From Planococcus citri (taxonomy: Eukaryota; Arthropoda; Insecta; Hemiptera; Pseudococcidae), in contig NC_088680.1 in assembly GCF_950023065.1 (NCBI RefSeq), positions 45,062,559-45,126,558 of the forward strand: 64,000 nucleotides of DNA, given 5' to 3'. The notes under the pieces were generated by a model, which had not been told where the DNA came from, ran no database searches, and saw only the letters and a program-made list of their open reading frames with translations. The position numbers and the translations under genes were made by a program. Every line of letters starts with the position of its first letter. Position 1 is the first letter of the stretch. Shown here piece after piece: positions 59,746 to 64,000 of the stretch.

Positions 59746-61121
59746 TAGAAATTTCAAGATAGGCATCCTGCATAGCTAGTTACCTAAACGTACGCAAGAT
59801 TGACACCCTCTACTTTATGAGGATGAAAATCTCACCTCATGGCAATAAAATTTCCTCTTCCATGCACAACCAGAGTAAATTTCAAGATCTATAGGTGCAT
59901 ACGTGCCAATGTGAACTTTTTATCATCTCCTAGTTACACGATGATTTAAACAGCAGTTAATCGCGAGCATATTTACGATTCATCGAGAAAGCATGATCAG
60001 TAAACAAAAACGTGCGGTGATTAACCGTTTCTGGTTTTTATTATTCGGGTTTTTATTTGCTAATCTAATGGATCTTTTTTTCGTATTTCGATAGATGGCG
60101 ATGGCGTTTTAATGTTATTTATCGCGTTTACTTTGTATATATAATCGTGATGTTTCACACAGCATTTGATGGAAAATGGAATTATTACGTTAGTTTTCCC
60201 CTCCATCTTTACCCCGCTTGGCCTTTTTTTTATTCGACTACTCTATCGCGTATGTAGATTATAACCAAAATGAGAGGATCGATTTTGATATAAATAATCT
60301 CGTAATACGATTAATTAACAACGTACATTTATATACTGCAGGAAAGATACACTCGGAGGGTAATAAATGAAAAACCAACAACGTTGTTAAAATCCAAACG
60401 ACGTGACGACCTTGCCAGTTTGATGCATTTTTTATCGGATAATTTGTATTCAATTAATGGCATACTAGGTGAAATTTATAAACCTTTGGTATAATAGAAA
60501 TTTTACGACTGTTTTGGTTATCATGTCTCACCACGTTAACTTATACATATCTACTATCTTCCTATATAGTGTAGATACCTATTGACTACTTATAGCTATA
60601 AGATAAACCAAACGATGTACTCACCAGTAATACAACGACCCATACGATGCCATTATCTGAAACGATTCGAGGAATACGGAATACTCCCAACACATTACAC
60701 TTGTACACGTTTACTTTTAATCCACACCTGACTTATTGGATGAATAAAAAGTGAAACTTATTTTCAACAGATCATCGAAAGTATTCGCGAAAACCAACCG
60801 AGAATTGCGAAATGAAATCGAAAACACTGAACGAAACAGTTTAAGGGAGAGTTTCAGACTGAACTCGACAACTCATTTTCGATTTGTGATTTTTTACGCT
60901 CCTTTTTTGGCTCCAGTTTAAAGAAAAAAAAAACCTCGTGGTTTTGTTTCCGTTAGGTGCAAAACATTTTAACTCTTTGACCACGAGCTTGTTATTCAAC
61001 CCTTTACCTGAATTCTTAATGTTTTGTATGAAAAAACCGTTAGCTATGTAGCCTGTACAAAAGAATTCGATGATTTTTTACGACTAAATGGTGTAACGGT
61101 TTGATACGATGATGCGTTTGT
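59746..61121. other. Unique block, possibly regulatory around 59.9-60.5 kb
   Basis: This is repeat-free sequence with words such as CAGTTAATCGCGAG, GTGATTAACCG, GATGGCGATGGCG and ATGTTATTTATCGCG. Its look resembles the other enhancer-like blocks. No gene is supported. Confidence 0.25.
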
Positions 61122-61478
61122 TTATGTTGCGACGTCTTTCTTCCTTTTCTTCTTTTTTTGGGAGAAAAAAAGGTACAGTTTGATTGTCTTTTGTTGGCAG
61201 AAGATAGGGTTAAATGATGCGTTGGTGTTGTGGCTATGTGGTAATGTATCTTCTCGTGTATCGTAGGATGATAAAGAGATGCCGATGTACTGTACAGTTT
61301 TGTGAATTGAAAGGTGTTTCACAATGATGTGATGACCAGAATCGAAATCTGTAAGGTAAAAGTAAGAGTTCGTATCTTCGCTATTCAGTTCAGTTATTGA
61401 GAAGAAAACGTAAACAAACAAATAAAAAACAAAAGTTGTAAGAAAATTCAGGTGAGAATGAAATAAGATTGTTACCAT
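61122..61478 (-). CDS. Low-confidence ORF with a signal-peptide-like start
   Basis: ATG at 61478 sits in CCAAAATGG, a good insect start context. The 118-codon frame opens with a hydrophobic segment (LTTFVFYLFVYVFFSIT, about residues 13-29) that could be a signal peptide or a membrane anchor. A polar region follows, and the frame closes with a lysine-rich end (QKKKKRKKD) encoded by an A-rich tract. The family is not recognised. About one or two frames of this length are expected by chance here, and it begins at the edge of the family A cluster. Confidence 0.2.
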   Translation of the reverse strand: MVTILFHSHLNFLTTFVFYLFVYVFFSITELNSEDTNSYFYLTDFDSGHHIIVKHLSIHKTVQYIGISLSSYDTREDTLPHSHNTNASFNPIFCQQKTIKLYLFFSQKKKKRKKDVAT

Positions 61479-61489
61479 TTTGGCATTTG

Positions 61490-63620
61490 CCCTATTTTCG
61501 ACCTGTCAAATCGATTGAAAATCCCACAAAATCTGTCCCAATTAATGTTTAGCTCCTAAGTACTGTGCAGAGTGAATCCCGAAATTCCAACTCCATTTGA
61601 TAAAAATTATTAGAAATTTCAATTTTCAAAAATTTATTGGAGGCTCCAGTAATAATTTCCAAAAGCCGCTGGAGGCTCGAAAATGACTTGAAATCTATCT
61701 GCAGTCGACTTGATGACGTGTTGAAATTGAAGTGCAGAGTAAATTTTGGATTTTCAGCTCTGTTTGGTACATTGAAAAACATGCTGAAGGCTCCTGGAAC
61801 TTCCAAAAAGTCACTGGAGGATCGGAAATGACTTCAAAAATGTACCTGCAGTCGATTTGATAGCCTGTTGAATTCAGTTTACAGAATAAATTTCGGCTTT
61901 CCAACTATGTTTGATGACATTTTAAATTTCAAAAATTTTCTGGAGGCTCCAAAACTGCTCAAAACACGTTAAAACAGCTTCCAATCGATTTAAAAGGTCG
62001 AAAATAGGGTAACTGCCAAATTTCAGCTTTTTAGGTCAATTTGGTAAAATTTTGATATTTTTTCTCAATTTTGGCTTAAAGATCCTAAGGAACATTTCTA
62101 GCAATTGTCCTCAAAAAAAAACATGGCCCTACTTTCAAAATGGCGGGCATTTTGATTGACAGGCTTCCAACATAGGACTTGCACGAAATTTTTTGAATCG
62201 TACAAAAGTAGATCGAAAGAACAGGCAAACATTCATCACCTGTCAGAATTTCAAGTGCTGAAGTGCATTTTTCTATTTTTGGTGAATTTTTGAAAATCAA
62301 ATTTTAGGCCAAAAATGAGAGAAAAAATCAAAATCTCACCAAATTGACACCTAGATAGCTGAAATTTGAGATATACCCTAATTTAGATCTGTCAAATCGA
62401 TTGGAAACTATTTTAGTCGGTTTAGAGTAGTTCTGGAGCCTCCAGCATATTTTTGAAACTTGAAATTCCCACAAAGTTTCATCAAATGGAATTGGAAAGT
62501 CGAAATTCATTCTGCAAATTAATTTCAACACAATACGAAGTCGACTGCAGGTAAATTTCAAGTCGTTTTGGAGTCTCCAGCGACTTTTTGAAAATTACTG
62601 GAGCCTCCAGTAGTTTTCTGAAACTTGAAACGGAGATAGAAAGCCGAAATTTACTCTGCACTCCAACTATAGCAGTCTCTGAAAACGACTTCAGGTGAGT
62701 TCCGGTAATTTTGGAGCCTCTAGCGACTTTTTGAAATTCCTGGAGTCTCCAGCAGATTTTTGAAACTTGAATTTCCACGAAATTTCATCATATGCAGTTA
62801 AAAACGAAATTTTGTTGAAATTTCAAGTTTTAAAAATCTACTGGAGTTTCCAGTAATTTTCAAAAAGTCGCTGGAGACTCCAAAACGACTTGAATCCATC
62901 TGAAGTTGTCTTCAGAGAGTTCTGAAATTGGAGTGCAGAGTAAATTTCGCATTTTCATCTCCGTTTGATAAAATTTTCAGTTTTAAAAATCTGCTGGAGG
63001 CTCCAGAACTACTCTATATACGGTCTGAAACAGTTTCCAATCGATTTGGTAGGTCTAAATTCGGCTATATCCTAAATTTCAGCTTTCCAGGTCAACTTGG
63101 TAAGATTTTATTTTTTCCCTCATTTTTAGCCTTTTAAAAATTCACCAAAAATCGAAATATGCACTTTAGCACTTTGAATTTTGACAGGTAATCAATTTTT
63201 GCCTGCTCTTTCGATCTACTTTTGTACTCCTATGTTGGAACGCAAAATCTGCAATTTCGGCTGACCTGTCAATCAAAATGCCCGCCATTTTGTGTGTAGG
63301 GCCATGTTTTTTTTAAAGACAAGGGCTAGAAATGTTCCTTAGGTTTCCCCCTTTAAGAAAAAAGTTGTCCCAGAGGATCGGCAGGGGGATGCAATAGATC
63401 CTTTCCTATGCTCTTTCTATCTAGCTTTGTCCAGTTCAAAAAATTTCGTGCAAGTCCGATGTTGGAAAGCAAAATCTGCGATTTCGTCTGACCTGTTGAT
63501 TAAAATGGCCACATTTTGTAAGAAGGATTAACTTTTTTTTTGGTAAGTTTGCTTTAAAATGTTCCTTAGGATGTCCTATTTGAGAAAAAAAAGTTGTTCG
63601 GGAGGGGAGTGCAATTGCTC
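61490..63620. repeat. Family A cluster with a 1.26-kb palindrome
   Basis: Copies alternate in orientation: plus at about 61550-62080, minus at 62085-62790, plus at 62815-63345, then a partial direct copy at about 63400-63575. The pair 62085-62305 and 63125-63345 matches closely (GGAACATTTCTAGC, ACATGGCCCTAC, ATGGCGGGCATTTTGATTGA), as does 62330-62460 with 62965-63115, so 62085-63345 is one large inverted repeat centred near 62800. CTGGAGGCTCC-type words recur through the arms. All frames here are by-products. The class of the repeat is unknown. Confidence 0.8.
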
Positions 63621-63852
63621 CATATATGCCATATTCCAGACTATGAAGCTTTCAGTCAATTCACCCGGCCAAACGTTAGATAAAATTCTTCCATTGAAAG
63701 CATCAAGCTCCCTCAGCAGTTAGCACGAGCTGACTCGTCTTGAAAGTGAAATTATTATCCAAGACCGGAAACTTTTCACCGCGACGATCTGCGATCCTCA
63801 GTTAACTTCAGAGAGCAAAGGAGAATTTCCACGTTCACCTTGAAATACTTAC
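63621..63852. other. Unique spacer, possible first intron of the minus-strand candidate
   Basis: No frame or repeat. Its right edge carries a minus-strand donor, GTAAGTATTT (+ 63843-63852). Confidence 0.35.
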
Positions 63853-64000
63853 ACATACAATAGAGATTACATCATTTCCGGACACATTTTTTTGAATATT
63901 TTATCCGTAGAACACTAGAACTGCTGCCGCGAGAAACGCTAAAGCAAAGCGATGACCGCCATCTAAATCGAGCCAACGAGAACGGCGGCACCTCGTTAAA
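63853..64000 (-). other. Candidate 5' UTR exon, minus strand
   Basis: CpG-rich sequence up to the window edge. On minus it ends TTGTATGT before GTAAGTATTT, a strong 5' splice site. It contains AGATGGCGGTC (+ 63955-63965), a YY1/Pho-like motif often found just after transcription starts. The ATG in that motif opens only seven codons, so the exon would be untranslated or uORF-bearing. Its beginning may lie beyond 64000. Confidence 0.35.

Noticed and set aside
1..64000. tRNA, rRNA, CRISPR or bacterial operon content
   Set aside because: I looked for tRNA B-box-like GGTTCGAATCC words, regular direct repeats with spacers, and closely packed same-strand genes, and found none.

Overview
This window looks like non-coding, AT-rich nuclear DNA from an invertebrate animal. 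It has long stretches with no open frame, degenerate short tandem arrays, homopolymer runs, non-autonomous DNA transposons with target-site duplications, a 5'-truncated non-LTR retrotransposon ending in a poly(A) tail, and GT/AG splice signals. The words TAGGTA/TACCTA and ACTCGTA/TACGAGT are very common in otherwise unique sequence. I suspect a hemipteran insect, perhaps a mealybug or scale insect, but that is an impression of sequence style and not a demonstrated identity. I see no tRNA, rRNA, CRISPR array, bacterial operon or complete multi-exon gene.

Coding content is very low. The best coding segment is a terminal exon on + at 20001-20218, with a splice acceptor before it, unusually high GC, and a poly(A) signal about 100 bp after the stop. 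Weaker candidates are a two-exon frame on - at 46548-47032, a short start-codon exon on - at 15164-15184 that ends in GTAAGTG, and a 5'-UTR-like exon on - at 63853-64000. CpG-richer blocks resembling promoters or first exons lie at 418-640, 26488-26880 and 55081-55626. The genes that own these pieces probably extend beyond the window or have very long introns.

The layout is a mosaic. Unique blocks, some with enhancer-like homeodomain-type sites (5.4, 33.3-33.6, 50.4-50.6 and 60 kb), alternate with repeat blocks. A dispersed family (called family A here) recurs at 7.5, 13.7, 16.3, 24.4, 41.8, 56.5 and 61.5-63.4 kb. Mobile DNA includes a hAT-type MITE with a perfect 8-bp duplication (27662-28268), a second hAT-like MITE (22852-23410), a 1012-bp element with 25-bp inverted ends and 11 internal GATGCC motifs (53764-54779), a 235-bp MITE (57307-57541), and two copies of one non-LTR retrotransposon 3' end (59312-59745 and 3827-3890). 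Long palindromes lie at 2815-3340, 41940-42665 and 62085-63345. A roughly 1-kb AATT-phased satellite lies at 48655-49690, and smaller 74-bp and 109-bp tandem repeats are present.

In DNA this AT-rich, stop-free frames of 80-120 codons are expected several times by chance in 64 kb, so frame length alone was never taken as proof of a gene. The coding calls rest on splice signals, base composition and poly(A) signals, and most carry low confidence.
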